NCBI GenBank assembly: GCA_036504595.1
Contig: DASXUX010000023.1
Location: forward strand, 1-64,000
Direction: 5' to 3'
Origin: DASXUX01 sp036504595
Lineage (GTDB): Bacteria; Planctomycetota; SZUA-567; H5-PLA8
Length of the DNA: 64,000 bases
How positions within the stretch are numbered: position 1 is the stretch's first letter; every line of letters begins with the position of its first letter. Made by a program: the position numbers and the translations under genes. This document shows, piece by piece, positions 9,316-17,550 of this stretch. The notes under the pieces were generated by a model. That model did no database searches. It was not told the DNA's origin and was given only the letters and a program-made list of their open reading frames with translations.

Positions 9316-9516
9316 GAGGTGTACGTGAAGAACGGATGTTCAGGCGGCGGGGTCTGGGCAGGCAGCAAGATGAAGACGAGTGCGAACAAAGTTGTAAGAG
9401 TAGCCGCTTGTCAGATTAGTCTTTCGCGCTGGCGAAAGCCTTCGGCCTGAACCATGCAATAGCAACTGAAAGTGCAAAGGGCCGGAGGCCCCGAAACCTC
9501 CGGCCCTTTGTTTTTG
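9316..9516 (+). ncRNA. candidate structured non-coding RNA, about 200 nt
   Basis: The interval between a TTGACA promoter and a textbook terminator has no convincing reading frame. It contains a long-range helix (GTTCAGGC 9338-9345 with GCCTGAAC 9445-9452) and a perfect local hairpin (CTTTCGC 9421-9427, loop GCTG, GCGAAAG 9432-9438). A further helix can form between GACGAG 9375-9380 and CTTGTC 9407-9412. Length and architecture would suit a 6S-like or other regulatory RNA, but I recognise no conserved core motif of 6S, SRP, RNase P, tmRNA or a known riboswitch. The family is therefore left open. Confidence 0.5.
9475..9516 (+). terminator. Rho-independent terminator
   Basis: The arms CAAAGGGCCGGAGG (9475-9488) and CCTCCGGCCCTTTG (9497-9510) pair perfectly over 14 bp around an 8-base loop and are followed by a run of T. 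This is the clearest intrinsic terminator in the window, and it ends the candidate ncRNA. Confidence 0.85.
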
Positions 9517-9525
9517 TTGGGACTT

Positions 9526-9560
9526 GGTGAGTGGTGAGTGGTGAGTGGTGGAGTGGTGAG
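9526..9560. repeat. heptanucleotide array, GAGTGGT family
   Basis: About four to five GAGTGGT copies directly after the ncRNA terminator, in the same orientation as the array at 9181-9203. Confidence 0.7.
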
Positions 9561-9651
9561 GTAATTTCTTGGCGAGAGATGACGTTGACAGTTGAAAGAA
9601 TTTGGGGTTCGAACGTCTTACATTCAGGGGGGAAGGAGAAAGCAGGGAACC

Positions 9652-9825
9652 ATGAGACGCAGGCATGTCAGTTTGCATTATTGCAGTGGGTGCCGGATGA
9701 CGACGCGGCATGCGGAGACGGAGGCGACTTCGACCTGTCTTCGCTGCGGCACGGCCAAGCATTTGAACCGCGTCGTCAAGACGGCAACGCCGCATGAGCA
9801 CGATGGCGAGACGGGATGGAACTAG
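9652..9825 (+). CDS. small zinc-ribbon protein, 57 aa
   Basis: A short basic protein with two metal-binding knuckles, CSGC (residues 11-14) and CLRC (residues 29-32), spaced as in a single zinc ribbon, followed by a His-rich tail. The ATG at 9652 has GCAGGG just upstream and a purine-rich AAGGAG further up. No family is recognised. Short length and isolation keep confidence moderate; the regular CxxC pair argues against chance. Confidence 0.5.
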   Translation: MRRRHVSLHYCSGCRMTTRHAETEATSTCLRCGTAKHLNRVVKTATPHEHDGETGWN

Positions 9826-9886
9826 CGATTCCGATTGCGCATCGTGCGGCTGATGACCGTCAGCGCATAGAGCTGCGGCCTGCGGT

Positions 9887-9930
9887 TGGTCATTAGTCAT
9901 TAGTCATTGGTCATTGGTCATTGGTCATTG
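9887..9930. repeat. heptanucleotide array, GTCATTG/GTCATTA family
   Basis: Six heptamers in a row, GTCATTA changing to GTCATTG. The 257-bp gap 9826-10082 holds this array and the C-rich palindromic repeat that follows, and no gene that I can support. Confidence 0.75.
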
Positions 9931-9951
9931 AGATGAAATTAGCGGGCTTTT

Positions 9952-10004
9952 CCCCCTCACCCCTAACCCCTCTCCCTCGCGGGGGAGAGGGGAACCGGAG
10001 CGGC
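9952..10004. repeat. dispersed palindromic repeat (CCCTCACCCC type), copy 2
   Basis: Nearly identical to 2014-2069. The hairpin CCTCTCCCTCGCGGGGGAGA is perfect here. It lies downstream of the minus-strand HzsA-related gene, where it could shape the transcript end. Confidence 0.65.
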
Positions 10005-10082
10005 AGGTGAGGACGCGCGCGGTACTGATGCACGGGCAGCCAACAGCGAACGGAGGCTGCCCGTGCCACATTTCAGGACCAC

Positions 10083-13000
10083 TCACATAGCGCCGACTTT
10101 GGCCATTAGTTCGTCGGTGTTCTTGCGTTCTTGTTCCTCTTCGGTCTTGCGCTTATTGAAGTAGCGTTCGTACTTTTCGGTGTCGGCCTGGTTCCAGGCG
10201 TTGCCTTCGCGGTAATCGCCGCAGAAGGGGATCAGCAGGTCGATCCAGCAGGCGATCTTTTCGAGTTCTTCCTTGGTCAACTTGACGTCGTAGTGGCCCT
10301 TCTCCAGCAGCGGCAGGATGTCGCTCTTGGCAGCGCCGGCGAAGTACGGCGGGAGCATTGGCGGGATGGACTGGACGTTGAGCCAGTTGACCATCTTGTT
10401 GGGTCGGCCGCGCTGAGTGAGCGCGAGGTACGCGTCGCTCCATTTGCGCTTGGCGCCGGTGTCCACGTTCGGTTCGCTGAGCAGGCTGAAGGCTTTCTTG
10501 ACGGCCGGCACGGAGGCCGGCGCTACCCCGGCTTGGGCAACCGCGGCCGGCGCGGAGGCCGGCACCACCCCGTCAACGCCCGGGACTTTCCATTCCAGGA
10601 TTCCACCTGACATATCTTTCGAGAGTTGGACTTCAATGCGCAGCGCGGTCGTGGTCACCGGCGCGAACGCAACCTTGTTGTACTTGTCGGTGGCGGTGCC
10701 AAAGGCGTCTGGCGTCGAGACGGGCTTGAAATCGTTGCCGTCTTTGTAGAGGAGCGTCCAGCTTGCGGGGACGCGGCAGCTTCCGACGCCGGTGTCGTCG
10801 AACCAATAGACGCTCGCTTCCTGGACCTTCGTGGGTTGTTTGAAGTCGTACTGAATCCATTCTTTTGTGCCTTTGTGATCCCACCAGGTGAAGCGCGGGA
10901 TGTTCAGATCGCAGGAGCACTTTGGCTCGATGCCATCGCTGGGCGCGGCGGCGCTGCCCTGAAGGTGCGAATAGCTGGTCGGGATTCGCGGGGCGGCGGC
11001 GTTTTCGTAGGCAACATTTTTCTTGTTGTCAGGCGTGGGAACCTTTGAGCGGTCGTCGTGGCAACTGGTGCATTTCTGGTCGAGGATGGGCTGGATTTCC
11101 TTGGCGAAGCTGAAGCCGCGGACGGGGCCGTAGAAGGGTTCGAGTTCGCGGGCGGATTTCTTGAGGGCTTTGGTCTGGACGGTGGTGTGAGCGGCCGGCG
11201 CGGTCTCGTTTTTCTCTTCGTGGCAGCCGACACAGGAGAACGTTTCACCGGGTTGGAGCGTGGACCAGGTGCGCATCGACTGAATCACGTAGCCTTTTTC
11301 GTCCAGGAGCTGGAAGTAAACCGGAGTGCGCGCGGGAACGGCAAAGTAAGCCGAGCCGTCTTCTTCGATCGGCACCGAGCCCAGCACGCGCTTGACGTCC
11401 CAAGAGCCGTTGTTGATCGAGATCGGCGTGCTGACGAGGGCTCCACCGGCCGGACCGCCGTTGCCGTTATTGCCGACGCCGGCGGCGCGGTAGTCGAGCG
11501 CCACGACCCGGAGGCGCTTGGCGGCGCCGCGCGGGATGTCCTTCAGGCCGGGGCCGACGTAGACGTCTTGAACGTAGTAGTAGCCGGTGTTCTTGTGCAG
11601 ATCGACGGTCGTGGGCTTCAGGTGGCCGATGCTGCGCGCCGTGATCGGGATGGCCTGGTTGCAGGAGACCTTGGGATCCCAGGCGAGCAGTTCGCGTTTG
11701 CCATCGACGTCCATGTAGTAGAGGCCGAAACCCTTGATGCCGCAGCGGCCGGGGTCGGTGGGGGAGTAGGTGATCAGGAAGTGTTTTTCATCGAGCGGGT
11801 AGGGGTATTGGAATTGATCGCCGTCCTGGCCCCAGCCGTCCACGTGATCGAGGGGCACCTGGCGAATGGGCGCGATAAACTGCGCGCCCTGGTTTTCTTG
11901 GCGTCCTTTGGCTGGATCGAGCAGCAGCAGCTTGCCGCTCTGGTCGCTGTGATGGCCGGTGCCGACGCTGATGATCTTGTTTGAGCCGGGGATGGAGCGG
12001 GCGTGGATCTTTGTCGTGGGGGCCCAGGAGTTGTTGCCGTAGCATTCGGTCTGCGCGGTGCCGTCGGGATTCATCTGGAAGAGCGGCTGTGGGAAGAGCT
12101 GGCCGCGGTCGTTGTAGTCCCAGCGCGTGTAGAGGATGCGGCCATCCTCGGTAATGGTTGGGAAGTTTGTGTGGACCTGGTCGTAGCCCAGGCGGCGCAG
12201 GTATTTTCCGTCTTTGTCGCAGGTGTAGAGGTTGGAGACTTCGGTCCACCAGCAATCGACGGTTTGGACGCAGCGCGTCGAGTTGAAGATGATGTCGCCG
12301 TTGGGCAGACAGCACGGTTCGTAGTCGGCGAAGCCGAGTCCATCGGTGAGCTGGCGGGACTTGCCGCTGGCGATGTCCCATTCGTAGAGGTGGTAGTCGT
12401 CTTTACGGTCGTCTTTCTTCCAAGCGAAGACGATCTTTTTTCCGTCGAAGGTGACATCGGGGTTGCGGATGCAGCCGGTAGGATCGTCGATCAGCGTTTG
12501 CACTTCCGGCCACACGCCATTCAGGTTAAGGATGCAGAGCGCGGAGCCGGCGACCCAGTTGCGTTCGGCCTGCGCGTCGCTTTGGCATTCGGTGTAGGCA
12601 TAGTGGCTGCCGCCGACGTTCCAGTGCTTGGCGAAAGCGAGCTTCTGCCATTTGGCCTGGAGCGGCTTGATGCGGAGCGCTCGGCGGGATTCGCAGACTT
12701 TTGTGTAGAGTTCGCGCCAGCGCTTGTCATTGCCGGCGACTTTATCAGCGGCGAGCTTAGCCGCTTCGGCAGCGAAAGCATGGCCCTCGCCACCGAGTTC
12801 TGTCAAGTCTTTGGCGGCTTTCTCGATTGTCGCTTTTTCGAGACTGCAATCCTCTTCGTTGCCGAAACCGGCATTGGGTTCAGGGGAGTCTTGCAGGACC
12901 CAGTCGTTGAAGGCAGCGGATTGCAGATCGGGGCCGAGTTCGGTGGGGGGAAGCTTGGCGCCGAGGCCCACGTCGATGCATTGGCCGCCGGCAGTCTGGT

Positions 13001-13499
13001 GGCAGTGCACGGCCAGGGTGTTCTGGCCGACTTTCAATGCGGCCTTGGCGGCGGGCGTCATGGGCAGAGCCACGTAGTTGCCGACGAAGTTTTTGGTTTG
13101 AAGCGCGAGCACGCCGTTGACGTAGACGTCGGCGTCTTCGTCGTAATAGATCAGGATCTGGGTGTTGCCGGAGGGTGTCTTATCGACAGTAAAGGAGCGG
13201 CGAATCCAGATGTCGGCGGTTGTCCACGGAGTGCGGATGGTGGTGTTGCCCATTCCGGGCGAACCAAACGCGCCTTGGCCTTTCTTCCAGGATGCGTCAT
13301 CGAAGCCGGGCTTTTCCCAGCCGTCAGCGGGCTTGGCAAAGATGTAGCTCCACGTCTGGCCCTTTGGGTGTGACGTGGGGACTTTGACGGGTGAGTTGCC
13401 GGCGCTGGCGCTGGCGGCAACGAGAAGGCACAACAGCGGCAGAAGGGGAGAAGAGGAGAAGGGGAGAAAAGGAGAACCGGCGGACGTAGAGAACTTCAT
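10083..13499 (-). CDS. HzsA-related protein with two c-type haem motifs
   Basis: A secreted 1138-residue protein with an N-terminal signal peptide (LLPLLCLLVAASASAG). The order of parts is: a galactose-binding-like beta-sandwich (about 40-190), a TolB-like propeller region (about 330-620), a haem segment with CVGCH (756-760) and CTSCH (810-814), a discoidin-like segment (about 845-960), and a conserved C-terminal region (about 1000-1110). This arrangement matches the group called HzsA-related in PVC bacteria, named after the anammox hydrazine synthase alpha subunit. Most members come from non-anammox organisms, so hydrazine chemistry should not be inferred. The two CxxCH motifs imply covalent haem c and so cytochrome c maturation in the host. 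It stands alone and is divergent from the lipoprotein at 13834. Confidence 0.8.
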   Translation of the reverse strand: MKFSTSAGSPFLPFSSSPLLPLLCLLVAASASAGNSPVKVPTSHPKGQTWSYIFAKPADGWEKPGFDDASWKKGQGAFGSPGMGNTTIRTPWTTADIWIRRSFTVDKTPSGNTQILIYYDEDADVYVNGVLALQTKNFVGNYVALPMTPAAKAALKVGQNTLAVHCHQTAGGQCIDVGLGAKLPPTELGPDLQSAAFNDWVLQDSPEPNAGFGNEEDCSLEKATIEKAAKDLTELGGEGHAFAAEAAKLAADKVAGNDKRWRELYTKVCESRRALRIKPLQAKWQKLAFAKHWNVGGSHYAYTECQSDAQAERNWVAGSALCILNLNGVWPEVQTLIDDPTGCIRNPDVTFDGKKIVFAWKKDDRKDDYHLYEWDIASGKSRQLTDGLGFADYEPCCLPNGDIIFNSTRCVQTVDCWWTEVSNLYTCDKDGKYLRRLGYDQVHTNFPTITEDGRILYTRWDYNDRGQLFPQPLFQMNPDGTAQTECYGNNSWAPTTKIHARSIPGSNKIISVGTGHHSDQSGKLLLLDPAKGRQENQGAQFIAPIRQVPLDHVDGWGQDGDQFQYPYPLDEKHFLITYSPTDPGRCGIKGFGLYYMDVDGKRELLAWDPKVSCNQAIPITARSIGHLKPTTVDLHKNTGYYYVQDVYVGPGLKDIPRGAAKRLRVVALDYRAAGVGNNGNGGPAGGALVSTPISINNGSWDVKRVLGSVPIEEDGSAYFAVPARTPVYFQLLDEKGYVIQSMRTWSTLQPGETFSCVGCHEEKNETAPAAHTTVQTKALKKSARELEPFYGPVRGFSFAKEIQPILDQKCTSCHDDRSKVPTPDNKKNVAYENAAAPRIPTSYSHLQGSAAAPSDGIEPKCSCDLNIPRFTWWDHKGTKEWIQYDFKQPTKVQEASVYWFDDTGVGSCRVPASWTLLYKDGNDFKPVSTPDAFGTATDKYNKVAFAPVTTTALRIEVQLSKDMSGGILEWKVPGVDGVVPASAPAAVAQAGVAPASVPAVKKAFSLLSEPNVDTGAKRKWSDAYLALTQRGRPNKMVNWLNVQSIPPMLPPYFAGAAKSDILPLLEKGHYDVKLTKEELEKIACWIDLLIPFCGDYREGNAWNQADTEKYERYFNKRKTEEEQERKNTDELMAKVGAM

Positions 13500-13663
13500 C
13501 TAGCAACCCTCCCTGAAAAGAACGTTTTCCTGGCCATTTGTACTATACACCGTACATTTGATTTCGCTGAGCAAAAATAAACTATTTTGCCTCTGCTGAA
13601 ACATACGTAAAGCACTGTGAGCACAGATACTTGAATGAATATCATACGAATTGCTTTTTGTTA

Positions 13664-13691
13664 TTGCAGAAATGTCTCGCGTACCTATACT
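13664..13691 (+). promoter_or_regulatory. candidate promoter for the beta-propeller lipoprotein
   Basis: TTGCAG (13664-13669), a 16-bp spacer and TATACT (13686-13691; five of six matches to the -10 consensus). The 334-bp divergent region 13500-13833 is AT-rich compared with its surroundings and holds no supported gene. A minus-strand -10-like TATAGT (complement of 13542-13547) may serve the HzsA-related gene, but its -35 box is unclear. Confidence 0.4.
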
Positions 13692-13833
13692 GCGTACATT
13701 GTTTGAGACTCGATAGTTTGGCTTGGGAGCGCGGCGGCATTCCATAAAGAGGAGTCTTTGTGGCTTCTGTTTCTGCTTGCGCATTGGCCAACCATCCACG
13801 ATTCGGACCCAAGATGAGGGGGTAAAGCCTACC

Positions 13834-15003
13834 ATGAGAAACCGCTGCGTAAACACCGGCATCGCCACTTTTGCGCTGCTTGTTTTGGTGCTTGGAATCA
13901 CTGGCTGTGAGGACAAAGGCCAGCAGGACGCGAAGGAGACAGTTTCGAAAGTGACGCTGCAGCCGGCGCAGCTTCTGGTGACGTTGCCGGATTATGTCGC
14001 GACGCCGGACGGAATGGCGATCGACAAAGACGGAAACCTGATTGTCGCCTGTCCCAACTACGCCGATCAGAAGAAGCCGGCGTGTTTGATCAAGATCAGC
14101 AAAGACCGGAAGGTCAGCAAGTGGGTGGATGTGCCGACGCTGCCGGAGACGGGGCTGGCCTGTCCGATGGGCGTGGAGTTCGGACCCGACGGCGACGTTT
14201 ACATCTGCGACAACCAAGGCTGGAGCGGGACGGAAAAGGGCGCGTTCAAAGGGCGGATGCTGCGGCTACGCATCAAGGACGACAAGATTGAGAAGACGAC
14301 AGTAGTCGCCGAAGGAATGGAGCATCCGAACGGCTGCAAAGTTTACGGCGATTATCTGTATGTGACGCAGAGCATGCTGTCGAAGGTCAAGGATCCGTCG
14401 GGCTTGCTGGTCAGCGTCGTGCTGCGCTTCAAGCTGACTGACGAGAACGTGAAGCTTAGCAACACGCTGGACGACAAGCAGATCGTCGCGAAGTTCCTTT
14501 CGTACAACAAGAACTGCCAGTACGGGACGGACGGGCTGGTCTTCGACAGCAAGGGCAACCTGTTCGTCGGCATTTTCGGCGACGGGGCTTTGTACAAGAT
14601 CACGTTCGACAAGAATGGGAACGTGCTGGAGAACAAGCTCTTCGCGAAGACCGATCTCGATTACAGCCTGGACCCGAAGGCGCCGGATTTCCTGAGCAAA
14701 GCGACGAAAGCGAAGATGCGCACGACCGATGGCATCTGCGTGGATAAGAACGACAACATTTACGTTGCCGATTTTTCGAACAATGCGATTGCGAAGGTCA
14801 CGCCGAAGGGCGAGATCAACGTGGTGACTCAGAATGGCGAAGTGTTCGGCGCCAACGGTGCGTTGAACGAGCCGGGCGAACCGGTCGTGTGGAACGGGAT
14901 GCTGGTGGTGAGCAACTTCGACGCGGTGTTCGGCGAGAACCACAAGGACAAGGTGAATACGAAGCACGAAAGTCCGGCGACGATGTCGTTCGTCAAACTC
15001 TAG
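13834..15003 (+). CDS. SMP-30/NHL-type beta-propeller lipoprotein
   Basis: A 389-residue exported protein. The ATG at 13834 starts a lipoprotein signal peptide ending in GITGC, so C25 is the predicted anchor. The rest is a six-bladed propeller of the SMP-30/gluconolactonase/LRE-like superfamily, with blade repeats such as PDGMAIDKDGNLIVAC, VEFGPDGDVYICDN, LVFDSKGNLFVGIF and ICVDKNDNIYVADF. The conserved D/N residues could bind a divalent metal, and a sugar-lactonase role is possible but unproven. GAGGGGG lies upstream at a slightly long spacing. Repeats fill the gap before the next gene. Confidence 0.8.
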   Translation: MRNRCVNTGIATFALLVLVLGITGCEDKGQQDAKETVSKVTLQPAQLLVTLPDYVATPDGMAIDKDGNLIVACPNYADQKKPACLIKISKDRKVSKWVDVPTLPETGLACPMGVEFGPDGDVYICDNQGWSGTEKGAFKGRMLRLRIKDDKIEKTTVVAEGMEHPNGCKVYGDYLYVTQSMLSKVKDPSGLLVSVVLRFKLTDENVKLSNTLDDKQIVAKFLSYNKNCQYGTDGLVFDSKGNLFVGIFGDGALYKITFDKNGNVLENKLFAKTDLDYSLDPKAPDFLSKATKAKMRTTDGICVDKNDNIYVADFSNNAIAKVTPKGEINVVTQNGEVFGANGALNEPGEPVVWNGMLVVSNFDAVFGENHKDKVNTKHESPATMSFVKL

Positions 15004-15025
15004 TGCTGAATGTGGAACTTCTAAA

Positions 15026-15152
15026 TGTTGAATGAGGAATGCTGAACGGGAAGGGAATGATGAATGAGGAATGATGAATGCGGAATAAGGCTGATTTAGC
15101 GCTCTGCCAGTAGAAGCCACATTCCGCATTCATCATTCCTCATTCCGCATTT
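15026..15152. repeat. inverted heptanucleotide arrays, GAATGAT/GAATGCG family
   Basis: The left array (about 15026-15086, GAATGAG, GAATGAT, GAATGCG units) faces a right array of the complementary sense (15119-15152) across about 32 bp of unique DNA. The arms can pair into a long hairpin. The same family and arrangement occur at 49537-49639. Confidence 0.8.
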
Positions 15153-15193
15153 TGGTCAGCCGAGGTGCGAGCGACAAACGGTAGCCTGACGAC

Positions 15194-16276
15194 ATGAGTG
15201 AAGGTATTTCGAAACAGCTTTCGTTTCTGGACCGGTATCTGACGGTCTGGATTTTTGCGGCGATGGCGGCGGGGGTCGGCATTGGGTACGCCATGCCGGG
15301 GCAGGTGAAGGCGTTCAATGAAGGGTTCAGCGTTGGGACGACCAACATTCCGATCGCGATCGGGCTGATCCTGATGATGTATCCGCCTCTGGCAAAGGTG
15401 AAGTACGAAGAACTGACGGACGTCTTCCGCAACACGAAAATCCTGGCGCTTTCTCTGATCCAAAATTGGGTGATCGGGCCGGCGCTGATGTTCGGGCTGG
15501 CCATTGTGTTTCTGCGCGGCTATCCGGAGTTCATGGCGGGGCTGATTCTGATCGGATTGGCGCGCTGCATCGCGATGGTGATTGTGTGGAACGATCTGGC
15601 GAAAGGCGATGCCGAGTACGCGGCGGGACTGGTCGCGTTCAACAGCGTCTTTCAGGTTTTGTTCTACAGCCTGTATGCGTGGGTGTTCATCACCGTGTTG
15701 CCGCCGCTGCTGGGGCTGGAAGGGCGCGAGGTTCAGATCAGCATCCGCCAGATCGCTCAGAGCGTGTTCATCTATCTGGGCATTCCGTTCATCGCCGGGA
15801 TGATCACGCGCTTCACGCTGATCAAAATCAAAGACAAAGGCTGGTACGAGAAGTCGTTCATTCCGAAGATCAGCCCGCTGACGCTGATTGCGCTGCTGTT
15901 CACGATTGTGGTGATGTTCAGCCTGCAGGGGCAGAAGATCATCGCGGAACCTGTCGCGGTGCTGCGGATCGCGCTGCCGCTGCTGATCTACTTCATCGTC
16001 ATGTTTCTGGTCAGCTTCTGGATGGGGCGAATGGCTGGCGCGGACTATGGCAAGACGGTGACGCTGTCATTTACCGCGGCGAGCAACAACTTTGAGCTGG
16101 CGATCGCGGTGGCAGTCGCGGTGTTCGGCATTCATCACGGAGCGGCGTTCGCGGCGGTGATCGGGCCGCTGGTTGAAGTGCCGGTGATGATCGGGTTGGT
16201 CAACGTCGCGTTCTACTTTCAGCGCAAGTACTTTCAATCTTCGATCACGCAGACTCCTGAGAGGATCCTTACATGA
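15194..16276 (+). CDS. acr3: Acr3-family transporter (arsenite permease family)
   Basis: An inner-membrane carrier of 360 residues with about ten membrane segments, full length for Acr3. Family signatures are LARCIAMVIVWNDLAKGD with the conserved cysteine at C125, and SNNFELAIAVAVAVFG near residue 300. Acr3 normally exports arsenite. Here no arsR, arsC or other arsenic gene is nearby; instead the last bases overlap the start of a small membrane-protein gene (ATGA), and a carbohydrate kinase and dehydrogenase follow. A different physiological substrate is therefore possible, but this is inference. Confidence 0.85.
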   Translation: MSEGISKQLSFLDRYLTVWIFAAMAAGVGIGYAMPGQVKAFNEGFSVGTTNIPIAIGLILMMYPPLAKVKYEELTDVFRNTKILALSLIQNWVIGPALMFGLAIVFLRGYPEFMAGLILIGLARCIAMVIVWNDLAKGDAEYAAGLVAFNSVFQVLFYSLYAWVFITVLPPLLGLEGREVQISIRQIAQSVFIYLGIPFIAGMITRFTLIKIKDKGWYEKSFIPKISPLTLIALLFTIVVMFSLQGQKIIAEPVAVLRIALPLLIYFIVMFLVSFWMGRMAGADYGKTVTLSFTAASNNFELAIAVAVAVFGIHHGAAFAAVIGPLVEVPVMIGLVNVAFYFQRKYFQSSITQTPERILT

Positions 16277-16677
16277 GGTTTGTCGCCACGATGGTAGGTT
16301 CGGCGATTTGCGGCGCAGCGGCGTTTGCCGTGTGGCCGGAGCTGTGGAAGAGCTACGGCATCATGGGCGGCTGGCTGGCGGCGACGGTGTGCATCAGCAT
16401 CATGTGGTACATGAACCACTACTTGGGCCTGATCGAGAATCCGGCCGGGAAGATCTGGGTGGATCAGGGCTGGGCCATTGCGGCGGCGGGAATTGTGTGG
16501 GGCGTGGTGCGCTTCGGCGCGCCGCTGTCGCACTGTCTTCCGACGCTGATCTGTCTGGCTATTGGCGGAGCGTTGGGCGGCGTAGCGGCGTCGTACCTGA
16601 AGGAAGTGCTGCCGAGATTCAATTCACCGAAGAAGGCTCCAGAAGCGATCAAAGAAGAAGAGGCAGTGCTCAAATAG
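16273..16677 (+). CDS. small integral membrane protein, resembles Lin0368-type putative glycerol transporter subunit
   Basis: 134 residues with four hydrophobic segments and a charged C-terminal tail (EAIKEEEA). The start overlaps the stop of the Acr3-type gene by 4 bases (ATGA), which indicates translational coupling. The motif GIMGGWLAATV followed by MWYMNHYLGLI is shared in outline with the next protein (PMGGGLAAAF, then FWIVNHKL), so the two appear to be distant paralogues and may form a heteromeric complex. The overall pattern recalls the Listeria gol-operon membrane proteins of the Lin0368 group. That resemblance is from memory and needs a profile search. Confidence 0.6.
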   Translation: MRFVATMVGSAICGAAAFAVWPELWKSYGIMGGWLAATVCISIMWYMNHYLGLIENPAGKIWVDQGWAIAAAGIVWGVVRFGAPLSHCLPTLICLAIGGALGGVAASYLKEVLPRFNSPKKAPEAIKEEEAVLK

Positions 16678-16709
16678 GACAACTGGCGACGCCGTGAAAG
16701 GGATTGCGC

Positions 16710-17210
16710 ATGAACGATTTTGTACAGTTCATTTCCACGTACAATCCGGCGATTGGGATGCCGCCGGTGAGTGTACTCACCACGATCTTCGGCGGGTTCT
16801 GCGTGACGTTCACGCTGATCCTGTGCTGGGGAAAACTGGTGGAGGATTTTGGGCCGATGGGCGGCGGGCTGGCGGCCGCGTTCATCGTCGGCACGTTCTG
16901 GATCGTGAACCACAAGCTGCCGGGATTCGGAATCAATCCGGAGTGCTTGAAGGATGCAGACGGCGTCATGAAACAATTTGGTCTGGTCTACCAAGGGTAC
17001 CAAGGCAATTCGCCGTGGGTGGACATGGGCACGACGATCTGCATCGGGCTGTGGGTGTTCGGACTGTGCGAGGCGAAGAAGGGCGAGAAGATGGCGGCCG
17101 CTAAGGAGTCGGCTCCGCGCGTGTTGGCGTGCGTGCTCGGCGGGGCGATTGGCGGGGCGATTCTTGGGCTGGTTGGTTGGACGGGCGCGAACCTGTTTGG
17201 GTACAAGTAA
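16710..17210 (+). CDS. small integral membrane protein, paralogue of the preceding gene
   Basis: 166 residues, four to five hydrophobic segments, no signal peptide. The ATG at 16710 follows an AAAGGG site; a TTG six bases upstream is possible but less likely. It shares the GG-LAA...W--NH pattern with the preceding protein and ends in a hydrophobic GGAIGGAILGLVGW segment. It lies 32 bp after that gene and upstream of an FGGY kinase gene. A transport role together with its neighbour is an inference. Confidence 0.6.
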   Translation: MNDFVQFISTYNPAIGMPPVSVLTTIFGGFCVTFTLILCWGKLVEDFGPMGGGLAAAFIVGTFWIVNHKLPGFGINPECLKDADGVMKQFGLVYQGYQGNSPWVDMGTTICIGLWVFGLCEAKKGEKMAAAKESAPRVLACVLGGAIGGAILGLVGWTGANLFGYK

Positions 17211-17230
17211 GGTTCAGGGTCCAGGGGTCG

Positions 17231-17531
17231 GCGAGCTGCACATGTGCAGTTCTGGACAAAAGTTCGTAGGGCATTTCGCTGAATTGTTCCGAGCTTGACG
17301 CGGACAATTTTGGCAAAATGTCCTACGACGCACCGTGCAGCTTTGGACAGAAGTTTGTAGGGCATTTCGCTGAATTGCCTGAGCTTGATGCGGACAATTT
17401 TGGCAAAATGTCCTACGACGCACGGTGCAGCTTTGGACAAGAGTTTCTAGGGCAGTTCGCTGAATTGCCCGAGCTTGATGCGGACAGTTTTGGCAAAATG
17501 GCCTACGACGCACAGGTGCACTTTTTTACAG
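17231..17531. repeat. BIME-like array of three inverted REP pairs
   Basis: Three units with a 90-91 bp period (REP pairs at 17266-17326, 17357-17416, 17447-17506). Each unit has a REP with a GTAG foot (CTAG in unit 3) followed after about 11 bp by a second REP in opposite orientation ending in CTAC. The right-hand REP has the core ATTTTGGCAAAAT; the left-hand variant has core ATTTCGCTGAAT with stem changes that keep pairing. The array is bordered by CTGCACATGTGCAG (17236-17249) and by GTGCACTTTTTTACAG (17516-17531), both related to the repeat family at 45.8-46.4 kb. A short TTCAGGG-type stretch precedes it at 17213-17226. It fills the 340-bp gap between a membrane-protein gene and the FGGY kinase gene. 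Confidence 0.8.
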
Positions 17532-17550
17532 AGCAACCGGAGCGTAAGAC

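Noticed and set aside
12003..13373. 456-codon frame antisense to the HzsA-related gene
   Set aside because: No start signal and no family motif; the opposite strand has signal peptide, propeller and haem motifs in order.
10083..13499. Evidence for anammox metabolism
   Set aside because: HzsA-related proteins are widespread in non-anammox PVC bacteria, and no other hydrazine-synthase or hydrazine-dehydrogenase gene is present.
17231..17531. Tandem array read as a small repetitive protein (frames run through it)
   Set aside because: The open frames are short, have no start signal, and the hairpin and GTAG foot pattern explains the sequence better.
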